The position numbers were made by a program, and so were the translations under genes. This document shows, in pieces, positions 1 to 8,823 of a DNA stretch of 64,000 nt; within the stretch, counting starts at the first letter, position 1; each line of letters begins with the position of its first letter. The DNA is from CAXBID01 sp049791475 (GTDB lineage: Bacteria > Bacteroidota > Bacteroidia > Flavobacteriales > Flavobacteriaceae), in contig JBAQZZ010000016.1 in the NCBI GenBank assembly GCA_049791475.1, positions 9,970 to 73,969 of the forward strand. The letters are read 5' to 3'. The notes under the pieces were generated by a model, which worked only from the letters and a program-made list of their open reading frames with translations, searched no databases and had not been told where the DNA came from.

Positions 1-211
1 AATGTGCTAAAACTTCAGCACTATAACCCAAAACATTTAATATATTTTCGGTTTGTTTTGCGACTAAATTCGTTATATAATCTGGGTAAAACTTTGAGCC
101 ATCAGAGTATTGCAAGTAAAACTTATATAATAAAGAACATACGGTATATACCAACAAAAATGTAAGTGTAAATTTTATTACCGCCTTGTATTTTACAAAA
201 AGTGCCTTCAC
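1..211 (-). CDS. xrtF: Exosortase family protein XrtF, N-terminal part
   Basis: The reverse strand is open from position 211 to the window edge, about 70 codons, starting with GTG directly after an in-frame TGA at 214-212. The peptide begins VKALFVKYKAVIKF, continues with a hydrophobic segment, and then reads YLQYSDGSKFYPDYITNLVA and NILNVLGYSAEVLAH. This matches my memory of the N-terminus of flavobacterial exosortase XrtF, a multi-pass membrane transpeptidase-like enzyme thought to process sorting-signal proteins. The catalytic Cys/Arg/His lie beyond the edge, so activity cannot be judged. It is divergent from the GAF gene. The family call rests on N-terminal similarity only. Confidence 0.7.
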   Translation of the reverse strand, partial: MKALFVKYKAVIKFTLTFLLVYTVCSLLYKFYLQYSDGSKFYPDYITNLVAKQTENILNVLGYSAEVLAH

Positions 212-283
212 TCAAAAAATTAAATAAAATCTGGATACCGAAATTACAGCTTTTTAAATACTTTTACCAAAACTTTTCATTTT

Positions 284-739
284 ATGATTTTTGAAAACCT
301 AAAACCACAAGTAGAATCTATTATTTCTAACACCAATATTGACAAAAAAGACCAACTTTTAAAAGTTTGTGAATTGCTTGAAACTCATATTAGCTATTAT
401 AATTGGGTTGGTTTTTATTTTAGAAATGGGAACAAAGAAGAACTAATTTTAGGGCCTTATGTTGGCGCACCAACAGACCATACGGTTATTCCTTTTGGAA
501 AAGGTATTTGCGGACAAGTGGCTTTAAGTAATCAAAACTTTGTTGTGCCAGATGTAACTGCACAAGACAATTATATTGCCTGTAGCCTTACTGTAAAAGC
601 AGAAATAGTAGTTCCAATTTTTGTAGATGGTAAAAATATAGGGCAAATTGACATTGACTCTAATACTCCTGACCCATTTACCGAAGCTGACGAACGTTTT
701 TTAGAGTTTGTTTGTGCTAAAGTTGCTGAAATTTTATAG
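284..739 (+). CDS. GAF domain protein, free methionine-(R)-sulfoxide reductase-like
   Basis: A single GAF domain fills the 151 residues. It resembles the fRMsr family (E. coli YebR/MsrC), which reduces free methionine-R-sulfoxide in the cytoplasm: NWVGFYF near 40-46, LGPYVG at 56-61, GKGICGQ at 72-78 and YIACS at 97-101. Two of the three family cysteines are present (C76 and C100); the first, usually just after the LGP segment, is replaced by the APTDHT stretch. C100 aligns with the catalytic cysteine as I recall the family, so activity is plausible with an altered resolving route. ATG is at 284. It is divergent from xrtF and upstream of purH with a 144-base gap. Confidence 0.75.
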   Translation: MIFENLKPQVESIISNTNIDKKDQLLKVCELLETHISYYNWVGFYFRNGNKEELILGPYVGAPTDHTVIPFGKGICGQVALSNQNFVVPDVTAQDNYIACSLTVKAEIVVPIFVDGKNIGQIDIDSNTPDPFTEADERFLEFVCAKVAEIL

Positions 740-819
740 TTGTTAACAACTTCGCTTTTTAGTTGAAAAATCATCCGTTTTTCAAACTATTTCAACATAC
801 TAATTTTAAAGTAAATAAG

Positions 820-827
820 TACTTTTG
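820..827 (+). promoter_or_regulatory. Bacteroidota -7 promoter box upstream of purH
   Basis: TACTTTTG fits the Bacteroidota housekeeping -7 consensus TAnnTTTG. It lies 56 bases before the purH ATG, giving a leader of roughly 50 nt. No PurR-like operator or purine riboswitch was recognised in the leader. Confidence 0.55.
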
Positions 828-883
828 CCTTTTAGAATAAATCTGTGCAAAAGCATTCAAAAATTTAAATCAACACCACACTA

Positions 884-2416
884 ATGAGCAACAAAAAAAC
901 CATAAAATCTGCGTTAATATCAGTTTTCAGTAAAGACGGATTAGAACCTATTGTCAAAAAATTAAACGACCAAGGTGTAACCATATACTCTACTGGTGGA
1001 ACTGAAAAATTTATAAAAGATTTAGGCATTGATGTTATCCCTGTTGAAGATGTGACATCTTACCCATCTATTCTTGGTGGTCGTGTAAAAACATTGCATC
1101 CAAAAGTATTTGGCGGTATTTTAAACCGTCAAAATCACGAAGGTGATATTGCCGAATTAATTGAATATGAGATTCCGCAAATTGATGCCGTAATTGTTGA
1201 TTTATATCCGTTTGAAAAAACAGTTGCTTCTGGCGCTAGCAATCAAGATATTATTGAAAAAATAGATATTGGTGGTATTTCATTAATTCGTGCGGCTGCT
1301 AAAAATTATGCTGATGTTATTTGTGTGTCTTCAGTTGATAATTATGTAGAATTTTTAGAATTAATATCTAAAAATAACGGCACTATTTCTGAGGAAGATA
1401 GAAAACGTTTCGCTGGAAAAGCTTTTAATGTTTCTTCGCATTACGATACTGCCATTTTTAATTACTTCAACAAAAATCATGAAGAAGCTGTTTTAAAAAT
1501 TAGTGAAACCAACGGAAAGGTTTTACGGTACGGAGAAAACCCACACCAAAAAGGTTTTTTCTTTGGAGATTTTGATGAATTATTCAATAAACTTCATGGA
1601 AAAGAATTAAGTTATAATAACCTTTTAGATGTTGATGCCGCAGTAAATTTAATGCTAGAGTTTAAAAATGACGCACCAACATTTGCTATTTTAAAACACA
1701 ATAATGCTTGTGGTTTAGCGCAGCGTGAAACACTTCATCAAGCTTACGTTGATGCATTAGCTGGCGATCCAGTTTCTGCTTTTGGTGGTGTTTTAATTAG
1801 TAATAAAGAAATTGATTTAGCTACCGCCGAAGAGATTCATAAGTTATTTTGTGAAGTGGTTATTGCGCCTTCTTTCTCTAATGAAGCTTTAGAACTCTTG
1901 AAAGGCAAAAAAAATAGGATTTTATTAATTCTTCACGATATTCCGTTTCCAGAAACAACTGTTAGAAGTTGTTTAAATGGAGTTTTAGTTCAAGATAGAA
2001 ACAATATTACAGATTCTGTTGAAGGTTTAAAAAATGTAACTAATACTACACCTACAACTAACGAAATTGACGATTTAATTTTTGCTTCAAAAATTTGCAA
2101 GCACACAAAATCTAATACCATAGTTTTAGCAAAAAACAAACAGCTGTATGCTAGCGGAACTGGGCAAACCAGTCGTGTGGATGCTTTACAACAAGCTATT
2201 CATAAAGCGCAATCGTTTAATTTTGATTTAAAAGGTGCTGCTATGGCGAGTGATGCCTTTTTTCCGTTTCCCGATTGTGTAGAGATTGCAAAAAATGCTG
2301 GTATAACAGCCGTAATTCAACCAGGCGGTTCAATAAAAGATCAATTGAGTATTGATTATTGTAATGAAAACAATGTAGCCATGGTAATGACGGGCACAAG
2401 ACACTTTAAGCATTAA
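884..2416 (+). CDS. purH: Bifunctional AICAR formyltransferase / IMP cyclohydrolase
   Basis: PurH catalyses the last two steps of de novo purine synthesis: formylation of AICAR with 10-formyl-THF, then ring closure to IMP. The 510 residues fit the family. The N-terminal MGS-like IMP cyclohydrolase domain (about 1-195) shows IYSTGGT, and GGRVKTLHPKVFGG near 65-80. The C-terminal transformylase domain contains RYGENPHQ, KHNNACGLA (with the catalytic Lys-His) and the ending PGGSIKDQLSIDYCNENN...TGTRHFKH typical of full-length proteins. It is probably a single gene with its own promoter; mreB follows after 156 bases with a separate promoter candidate. Nothing is broken. Confidence 0.98.
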   Translation: MSNKKTIKSALISVFSKDGLEPIVKKLNDQGVTIYSTGGTEKFIKDLGIDVIPVEDVTSYPSILGGRVKTLHPKVFGGILNRQNHEGDIAELIEYEIPQIDAVIVDLYPFEKTVASGASNQDIIEKIDIGGISLIRAAAKNYADVICVSSVDNYVEFLELISKNNGTISEEDRKRFAGKAFNVSSHYDTAIFNYFNKNHEEAVLKISETNGKVLRYGENPHQKGFFFGDFDELFNKLHGKELSYNNLLDVDAAVNLMLEFKNDAPTFAILKHNNACGLAQRETLHQAYVDALAGDPVSAFGGVLISNKEIDLATAEEIHKLFCEVVIAPSFSNEALELLKGKKNRILLILHDIPFPETTVRSCLNGVLVQDRNNITDSVEGLKNVTNTTPTTNEIDDLIFASKICKHTKSNTIVLAKNKQLYASGTGQTSRVDALQQAIHKAQSFNFDLKGAAMASDAFFPFPDCVEIAKNAGITAVIQPGGSIKDQLSIDYCNENNVAMVMTGTRHFKH

Positions 2417-2480
2417 CAGCACATTTAATACGTTAAACACCGATAAAAAGTTTAAAATAAAAAGATACTTTATTTTAATA

Positions 2481-2488
2481 TAATTTTG
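2481..2488 (+). promoter_or_regulatory. Candidate -7 box of the mre operon
   Basis: TAATTTTG matches TAnnTTTG and sits 85 bases before the mreB ATG in the 156-base purH-mreB gap. A second weaker match (TACATTTA) lies closer to the gene, so the exact transcription start is uncertain. Confidence 0.4.
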
Positions 2489-2572
2489 AACACCCATAAA
2501 CCACATATATTTATTAACTTTTATTACATTTACGGGATTCATTTTCAAACCAATTAAAATCATTAATAGCAC

Positions 2573-3601
2573 ATGGGATTTTTCGACTTCCTAACCGAAG
2601 AAATTGCAATAGATTTAGGTACTGCAAATACACTTATTATTCATAACGACAAGGTTGTTGTTGATGCACCTTCTATAGTCGCCCGAGATAGAATTTCTGG
2701 TAAAATTATTGCCGTTGGGCAAGAGGCTAGCTTAATGCAAGGAAAAACTCATGAGAATATTAAAACCATCCGCCCTTTAAAAGATGGTGTAATTGCTGAT
2801 TTTGATGCATCTGAGCAGATGATAAGTATGTTTATTAAAAACATACCTGCGCTAAAAAAGAAGTTTTTTACACCAGCTTTACGTATGGTTATTTGTATTC
2901 CTTCAGGGATTACTGAAGTTGAAATGCGTGCAGTAAAAGAAAGTGCTGAACGTGTAAATGGAAAAGAAGTTTACTTAATACATGAACCCATGGCTGCTGC
3001 TATTGGTATTGGTGTAGATATTATGCAACCAAAAGGGAATATGGTTGTTGATATAGGTGGAGGAACAACTGAAATTGCTGTTATAGCTTTAGGAGGTATT
3101 GTTTGCGACAAATCAGTTAAAATTGCAGGTGATGTTTTCACTAATGATATTGTGTACTACATGCGCACACAACACAACTTATATGTTGGCGAGCGAACAG
3201 CAGAAAAAATAAAAATACAAATTGGTGCTGCAACTGAAGATTTAGAATTGCCTCCAGAAGATATGAGCGTTCAAGGTAGAGATTTACTTACCGGAAAACC
3301 AAAACAGGTTTCTATATCGTATAGAGAAATAGCCAAAGCTTTAGACAAATCTATTTTGCGTATTGAAGATGCCGTTATGGAAACCCTAGGGCAAACACCT
3401 CCAGAATTAGCTGCCGATATTTATAACACTGGAATTTATTTAGCAGGTGGCGGCTCTATGCTTCGTGGTTTAGATAAGCGTTTATCTCAAAAAACAGATT
3501 TACCTGTTTATATTGCTGAAGATCCTTTGCGTGCTGTAGTTAGAGGTACTGGCATTACACTTAAAAACTTACCAAAATACAAAAGTGTATTGATAAAGTA
3601 A
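2573..3601 (+). CDS. mreB: Rod shape-determining actin homologue MreB
   Basis: MreB forms membrane-associated filaments that organise lateral wall synthesis with MreC, MreD, RodA and PBP2. The 342-residue protein begins MGFFDFLTEEIAIDLGTANT, with the phosphate-1 motif DLGTANT, then shows IPSGITEVEMRAV, HEPMAAAIG, phosphate-2 DIGGGTTEIAV and the adenosine motif AGGGSMLRG near 293. The length and motifs are complete. It is the first gene of mreB-mreC-mreD-mrdA-rodA, all on the plus strand with gaps of at most 24 bases or short overlaps, so the five are almost certainly cotranscribed. Confidence 0.98.
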   Translation: MGFFDFLTEEIAIDLGTANTLIIHNDKVVVDAPSIVARDRISGKIIAVGQEASLMQGKTHENIKTIRPLKDGVIADFDASEQMISMFIKNIPALKKKFFTPALRMVICIPSGITEVEMRAVKESAERVNGKEVYLIHEPMAAAIGIGVDIMQPKGNMVVDIGGGTTEIAVIALGGIVCDKSVKIAGDVFTNDIVYYMRTQHNLYVGERTAEKIKIQIGAATEDLELPPEDMSVQGRDLLTGKPKQVSISYREIAKALDKSILRIEDAVMETLGQTPPELAADIYNTGIYLAGGGSMLRGLDKRLSQKTDLPVYIAEDPLRAVVRGTGITLKNLPKYKSVLIK

Positions 3602-3625
3602 AAGGACAAATTAGGTAAATAACCC

Positions 3626-4441
3626 ATGCAACAAATTATTAATTTTATAATAAGAAACAAAACGTTTTTGTTATTCTTGTTGCTGTTTTCTATTTCTATA
3701 ATTTTCACTATTCAATCGCATTCGTATCATAAAAGTAAGTTTATAAATTCGGCTAATTTTTTAACAGGCGGAATTTACAATACGGTAAATAATGTTTCTG
3801 GGTATTTCGATTTGAAATCTCAGAATCAAATTCTATCTGAAGAAAATAATCGATTAAAATCACTTTTATATAACGCTGAAAACAATAACGATTCTACTTA
3901 TATTGATAGTGTAACTTTCATAAACCAGTATAGATTTACATCAGCTAATATAATACGGAATTCGTTTTCGGCAACAGACAACATGCTACTAATAAATAAA
4001 GGCAAAAATGATAGTATAAAAGAAGATTTTGGAGTTATTACAAGTAAGGGGCTTTTAGGTATTATTAATAAAACAAGTAATAATTATGCAACTGTAATTT
4101 CTATTTTAAATACCACGAGCAATATTAGTGCTAAGTTGAAAAAATCAAATCATTACGGCTCACTAACTTGGAATGGCAAAGACCCTAACATAACGCAACT
4201 TGTTGATATACCAAAGGTTGCAAATGTTAAAATTGGAGACACTATAGTAACCTCTGGCTTATCTTCAATTTTCCCCAAAGGTATTTATGTAGGAACCATT
4301 GAAAATTTTAAACTTGATGATGCTGAAAATTATTATGAAATTAATGTGAAATTATTTAACGATATGACCAGCGTTGAACATGTTTATATTATAGAAAATA
4401 TTGATGCTAAAGAAATCAATAATTTGTTAATACCAAACTAA
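3626..4441 (+). CDS. mreC: Rod shape-determining protein MreC
   Basis: MreC is a periplasmic scaffold anchored in the inner membrane that links MreB to the wall synthases. The 271 residues have a short cytoplasmic start, one membrane segment (about 11-29, FLLFLLLFSISIIFTI), a helical stretch rich in Asn/Glu (about 60-95, LSEENNRLKSLL) that should form the coiled coil, and a beta-rich domain with GVITSKGLLGIINKTSNNYA and VTSGLSSIFPKGIYVGTI, both typical of MreC. It starts 24 bases after mreB and ends next to the mreD ATG. Confidence 0.95.
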   Translation: MQQIINFIIRNKTFLLFLLLFSISIIFTIQSHSYHKSKFINSANFLTGGIYNTVNNVSGYFDLKSQNQILSEENNRLKSLLYNAENNNDSTYIDSVTFINQYRFTSANIIRNSFSATDNMLLINKGKNDSIKEDFGVITSKGLLGIINKTSNNYATVISILNTTSNISAKLKKSNHYGSLTWNGKDPNITQLVDIPKVANVKIGDTIVTSGLSSIFPKGIYVGTIENFKLDDAENYYEINVKLFNDMTSVEHVYIIENIDAKEINNLLIPN

Positions 4442-4948
4442 ATGAATACTGCTATTTCTATAAATATCATACGTTTTTTAGTTTTAGTGCTATTTCAAGT
4501 ATTGATAGGTAATCATATTAACTTTTTAGGGTACATTAACCCATATATTTACATTCTTTTTATTATTCTTTATCCAACAAAAAACAATAGAGCTTTATTT
4601 ATTTTTCTTAGTTTTCTATTGGGTTTATCAATTGATTTATTTTCTGATTCTGGTGGTATTCATGCCGCTGCTTCGGTATTTATTGCATTTATAAGACCAT
4701 TATTACTCAGGTCTTCTTTTGGTGTTCAATATGAAAATTATGCAATTAAATTTGATAATGTAGAATTTGGTGCAAAACTAAGTTACATCACATTTTTAAC
4801 TTTAATCCATCACATAATTCTATTTTATTTAGAAATATTTAGCATTTCTAAGATACTTTTAGTGCTTCAAAAAACGTTATTCTCAAGTATATTTACTATT
4901 TTATTGTGCGTATTAATAACTATAATTTTTAGTAGAAAAACCAAATGA
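4442..4948 (+). CDS. mreD: Rod shape-determining protein MreD
   Basis: This 168-residue, almost entirely hydrophobic protein has about five membrane segments and sits between mreC and the PBP2 gene, the standard place for MreD. The motif GLSIDLFSDSGGIHAAASVFIAFIRP contains the conserved D and the small-residue HAAAS stretch seen in bacteroidotal MreD. The start codon is immediately after the mreC stop; the final TGA overlaps the next ATG by 4 bases, which suggests translational coupling to mrdA. Identification rests on topology, motif and position, as MreD is poorly conserved in sequence. Confidence 0.93.
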   Translation: MNTAISINIIRFLVLVLFQVLIGNHINFLGYINPYIYILFIILYPTKNNRALFIFLSFLLGLSIDLFSDSGGIHAAASVFIAFIRPLLLRSSFGVQYENYAIKFDNVEFGAKLSYITFLTLIHHIILFYLEIFSISKILLVLQKTLFSSIFTILLCVLITIIFSRKTK

Positions 4949-6882
4949 GACAATTTTTACTTTTTTTTTCAATAATCCTTGTAGGTCTAGTTTTTTTATC
5001 AAGACTCTTTTATCTGCAAGTTTACGATACAAACAACTACAGTTTATTAGAAGATAATGCCATCAGAAAAGTTTATGATTACCCCAAAAGAGGCTTTGTT
5101 TACGATAGAAACGGGGAACTTCTAGTTGCCAATCAACCATCATATGATGTCATGGTAATTCCTAGAGAAGTAAAGCCATTAGATACCATAGAATTTTGTA
5201 AATTGTTAAAAATCAGCAAAGATCAATTTATTAGTAAATTAAATAAAGCTTATCATTATTCTCCTAGATTGCCATCGCCATTTGTACCGCAGCTTTCAAA
5301 AAAAGACTACGCTGTTTTACAAGAAAAAATGCGAAAGTTTGAGGGCTTTTACATTCAAAAACGTTCATTAAGATATTACCAAACAACAATAGGGGCAAAT
5401 GTTTTAGGCGATATTGGCGAGGTAAACAATGGTGATATAAGTAAAGACCCCTATTACAAAATGGGTGATTTAAAAGGCAAACAAGGTATTGAGGCTTCTT
5501 ACGAAAAAACGTTACGCGGTGTAAAAGGCATTAAGCGTATTCTTAGAGATCGATTTAATCGAAATATTGGCTCTTTCAAAGAAGGTAAATATGACACCAT
5601 ACCTGAACAAGGCAAAGATATTACCATAACCATTGATGCAAAATTGCAAGCCTATGGTGAATTGCTAATGAAAAACAAACGTGGTGGTATTATCGCTATC
5701 GAGCCTTCAACAGGAGAAATATTAGCTATGATTTCTGCACCAACTTACGACCCAAATATTTTGGTAGGAAGAGACCGCTCAAAAAATTTTACAACACTTT
5801 ATTATGACACCATAGCTAAACCATTATTTGATAGAAGTTTGAAAGCGCAATATCCACCAGGATCACCTTTTAAAGTTTTGAATGCACTTATAGGGTTACA
5901 GGAAAACGTTGTGACCACCGATGAAAAATTTGGTTGTCGAATGGGATATTATTTAGGCAGTAGAAAGCTTACAGGTTGTCATCATCATAAGACCCCGCTA
6001 AGCATGAATGGTGGTATTGCACTATCGTGTAATGCTTATTTTGTAAATGTTTATAGAAGAATTATTGAAAAATATGACAAGCCTCATGACGGTATGGATG
6101 TGTGGAGTAATCATATTAAAAGTTTCGGTTTAGGAAATTATTTGGGCTACGATTTAAAAATTGGAAACAAAGGACGTATTCCTGATGGTGATTTTTACGA
6201 TAAGTGGTATGGAAAAAATAAGTGGGCTTCAACCTATAACATCTCTAATGCTATTGGGCAAGGCGAAGTAGAAGCTACTCCTATTCAATTAGCAAATATG
6301 GTTGCAGCGATAGGAAATAGGGGTTATTTTTATACACCTCATATTATAAAATCTATTGAAGGCGAGACTATTGATGAAAATTATACAACGCCAAAATATA
6401 CCACGATTGACAAAGAACATTTTGAACCTGTAGTACAAGGCATGTTTGATGTTTTCAACAATGGTACAGCTGCATCATTGAGAGTAAAAGATATCGAAAT
6501 ATGTGGTAAAACAGGAACTGCGGAAAATTTTATGAAAATTGATAGCTTAACAACACAATTAACAGACCACTCTATATTTGTTGCTTTTGCTCCAAAAGAT
6601 AACCCTAAAATTGCCGTTGCAGTTTTTGTAGAAAACGGCTATTGGGGTAGTCGATTTGCTGGTAAAATTACCAGTTTAATAATTGAAAAATACCTAAAAG
6701 GAACAATAACAAGAACAGATTTAGAAGATTGGCTTTTAAAACACAGTTTGGAAAATGAATACGCAAAACCTTATTCTGGCGAACCCTTTTATATTAATGA
6801 TAAAACCACTTTACAAACTGTTGAAGACAAAGAATATTTACAATTAAAAGCGCTCTTAAACAAAATGAATACTGAAAATTAA
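4945..6882 (+). CDS. mrdA: Penicillin-binding protein 2 (elongasome transpeptidase)
   Basis: PBP2 cross-links peptidoglycan in the periplasm during elongation and is the partner of RodA. The 645 residues comprise a short N-terminal membrane anchor (about 3-23), a dimerisation/pedestal domain containing RGFVYDRNGELLV, and a transpeptidase domain with the three active-site motifs: S307-P-F-K (in PPGSPFKVL), S361-C-N, and K522-T-G. All catalytic residues are present. The gene overlaps mreD by 4 bases and rodA by 1 base. Nothing suggests a resistance-type variant. Confidence 0.97.
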   Translation: MRQFLLFFSIILVGLVFLSRLFYLQVYDTNNYSLLEDNAIRKVYDYPKRGFVYDRNGELLVANQPSYDVMVIPREVKPLDTIEFCKLLKISKDQFISKLNKAYHYSPRLPSPFVPQLSKKDYAVLQEKMRKFEGFYIQKRSLRYYQTTIGANVLGDIGEVNNGDISKDPYYKMGDLKGKQGIEASYEKTLRGVKGIKRILRDRFNRNIGSFKEGKYDTIPEQGKDITITIDAKLQAYGELLMKNKRGGIIAIEPSTGEILAMISAPTYDPNILVGRDRSKNFTTLYYDTIAKPLFDRSLKAQYPPGSPFKVLNALIGLQENVVTTDEKFGCRMGYYLGSRKLTGCHHHKTPLSMNGGIALSCNAYFVNVYRRIIEKYDKPHDGMDVWSNHIKSFGLGNYLGYDLKIGNKGRIPDGDFYDKWYGKNKWASTYNISNAIGQGEVEATPIQLANMVAAIGNRGYFYTPHIIKSIEGETIDENYTTPKYTTIDKEHFEPVVQGMFDVFNNGTAASLRVKDIEICGKTGTAENFMKIDSLTTQLTDHSIFVAFAPKDNPKIAVAVFVENGYWGSRFAGKITSLIIEKYLKGTITRTDLEDWLLKHSLENEYAKPYSGEPFYINDKTTLQTVEDKEYLQLKALLNKMNTEN

Positions 6883-8159
6883 TGTTAAGAGAGTCACACA
6901 AACATTTTCGGTTTGATTGGATAACTATTGTTCTTTTTCTTCTTATAGTTGGTTTTGGGTGGTTAAATATTTTATCGGCTTCTCATTCTGGTTATGATAT
7001 AAATTATTTTGATTTATCACAACCTTTTGGAAAACAACTTGTTTTTATTTTTTTAACCTTTGGTTTAATTATAGTGTTATTAGCTATAGATACCAAATTT
7101 TATGAACGCTTTTCTAGTGTTATTTACATCGTATCTATGCTATCGCTTTTGGGCCTTTTTATATTCGGTAAAAACGTAAATGGTGCTACATCTTGGTATG
7201 CTATTGGCGGTATGACTTTACAACCCAGTGAGTTTGCTAAAGCTGCGACTGCACTGGCGGTAGCCAAAAACATAAGCGACTTAAATACGAATATTAAAAA
7301 CTTTAAAGATCAAATACAAACGTTCATCATCATCATTCTACCAGCTATTTTGGTATTACTCCAAAATGACACTGGTAGTACAATAGTTTACGGCGCATTC
7401 TTTTTTGTTTTGTACAGAGAAGGGCTACCAAAATATTATCTATATATTGGAGTTTCCGTTATTTTATTATCTGGTTTGTCTTTAAAATTTGGAGTCATAA
7501 TCACATCTATACTTGCGATTTTAATCATGACTGCATTTCATTTTTTGAGCAAGAAAAAACTAAAAATTTTCCAATCTATATTTATCTTAATAGTAGCCAT
7601 TGGAATTACTTTTACAGTAAAAATATTTTATGAAAGTATATTACAACCACACCAACAAGATAGGATAAGTCTATGGTTGCGTTTAGAAAAAAATCCTGAA
7701 AAATTAGAGCAAATGAAAAAAACATTTGCCTATAATTTAAACGAATCTGAAAAGGCAATAAGCTCTGGTGGTTTTACAGGAAAAGGCTTTATGGAAGGCA
7801 CCCGTACTACAGGGAAATTTGTACCAGCACAACACACTGATTATATTTTTAGTACCGTGGGCGAAGAGTGGGGCTTTTTGGGAAGCGCTTTTGTAATAGT
7901 TCTTTTTGTGCTGCTTTTACTTAGAATATTACATTTAGCCGAATTGCAAAAATCGCAATTTAGTCGAGTTTATGGCTACAGTGTTGCCGCTATTATATTT
8001 ATTCATTTTTTAATAAATATTGGTATGGTAATGGGCTTAATTCCAACCATCGGTATTCCTTTACCATTATTTAGCTATGGCGGCTCTGGACTATGGGCAT
8101 TCACTATTTTAATCTTTATTTTCATTAAATTAGATTCAAATCGAATCAACGAATGGTAG
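6882..8159 (+). CDS. rodA: SEDS peptidoglycan polymerase RodA
   Basis: RodA is the glycosyltransferase of the Rod complex, polymerising lipid II in the inner membrane. The 425-residue protein has about ten hydrophobic segments and typical SEDS signatures: GFGWLNILSAS in the first helix, GATSWYAIGGMTLQPSEFAK, LQNDTGSTIVYGA, GFTGKGFMEGTRT...FVPAQHTDYIFSTVGEEWGF, and the end GLIPTIGIPLPLFSYGGSG. The ATG shares its A with the final A of the mrdA stop codon, so translation is probably coupled. It closes the five-gene rod-shape operon. Confidence 0.97.
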   Translation: MLRESHKHFRFDWITIVLFLLIVGFGWLNILSASHSGYDINYFDLSQPFGKQLVFIFLTFGLIIVLLAIDTKFYERFSSVIYIVSMLSLLGLFIFGKNVNGATSWYAIGGMTLQPSEFAKAATALAVAKNISDLNTNIKNFKDQIQTFIIIILPAILVLLQNDTGSTIVYGAFFFVLYREGLPKYYLYIGVSVILLSGLSLKFGVIITSILAILIMTAFHFLSKKKLKIFQSIFILIVAIGITFTVKIFYESILQPHQQDRISLWLRLEKNPEKLEQMKKTFAYNLNESEKAISSGGFTGKGFMEGTRTTGKFVPAQHTDYIFSTVGEEWGFLGSAFVIVLFVLLLLRILHLAELQKSQFSRVYGYSVAAIIFIHFLINIGMVMGLIPTIGIPLPLFSYGGSGLWAFTILIFIFIKLDSNRINEW

Positions 8160-8190
8160 TACATAACGAGCTTTTAATTATTTCTCTCAG

Positions 8191-8817
8191 ATGAAAAAAA
8201 CAGTTCTTATCATTTTTGCTTCTTTTATAATTTCAAACTGTTCTAGTACAAAAAACATCCGTAATAGTTCATTTTCAAAAGAAGAGAGCCAATTAGTTTT
8301 AAGTGCTAATAGTCTAGTGCCTATGCGCGTTTTTAAAATTACCAACAAAAAAGATTCACTTGTATTACGAACAAAAAGCAGTTATGTAAAAGCAAACCCA
8401 AATGATGTGGTTTTACAACAATTTGTTAAACGGCTTTATGCTACAGTTAGAGATAGTATGTCTTTGGGTGTTGGTATTGCAGCACCTCAAGTTGGTGTTT
8501 TAAAAAATATTATTTGGGTACAACGTTTTGATAAAGAAAACGTACCCTTTGAAGTGTACTTAAACCCAAAAATTGTAAAATACTCAAAAGAAAAACAAAC
8601 TGTTAAAGAAGGTTGTTTATCTATACCCAATAGATCTGACACCTTAAATAGTAGAGCGTTTACTATTAACATAGAATATGACACCATGCTAGCTGAACAT
8701 AAAACTGAAACTATTGAAGGATTTACATCAGTTATATTTCAGCATGAAATAGATCATTTAAATGGTATTTTATATTTAGATCATTTAAAAAAAGAGGTTC
8801 GTGATGCTAAAAAGTAA
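8191..8817 (+). CDS. Peptide deformylase with lipoprotein signal
   Basis: The three peptide deformylase motifs are complete: GVGIAAPQVG, EGCLSIPN (with the metal cysteine) and FQHEIDHLNG (HExxH). The family removes the formyl group from nascent N-terminal methionine in the cytoplasm. Unusually, the 208-residue protein starts MKKTVLIIFASFIISNCSST, which reads as a lipoprotein signal with a lipobox cysteine at 17, and has about 45 extra residues before the core. It should therefore be membrane-tethered outside the cytoplasm, with an unknown substrate, unless the leader is misread. It is 31 bases after rodA and convergent with the next gene, 6 bases away. Confidence 0.85.
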   Translation: MKKTVLIIFASFIISNCSSTKNIRNSSFSKEESQLVLSANSLVPMRVFKITNKKDSLVLRTKSSYVKANPNDVVLQQFVKRLYATVRDSMSLGVGIAAPQVGVLKNIIWVQRFDKENVPFEVYLNPKIVKYSKEKQTVKEGCLSIPNRSDTLNSRAFTINIEYDTMLAEHKTETIEGFTSVIFQHEIDHLNGILYLDHLKKEVRDAKK

Positions 8818-8823
8818 ATAGTC

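Noticed and set aside
571..774. Reverse-strand ORF of 67 codons under the GAF gene
   Set aside because: It is a shadow of the conserved GAF coding frame and extends only a short way past it; no recognisable protein pattern.
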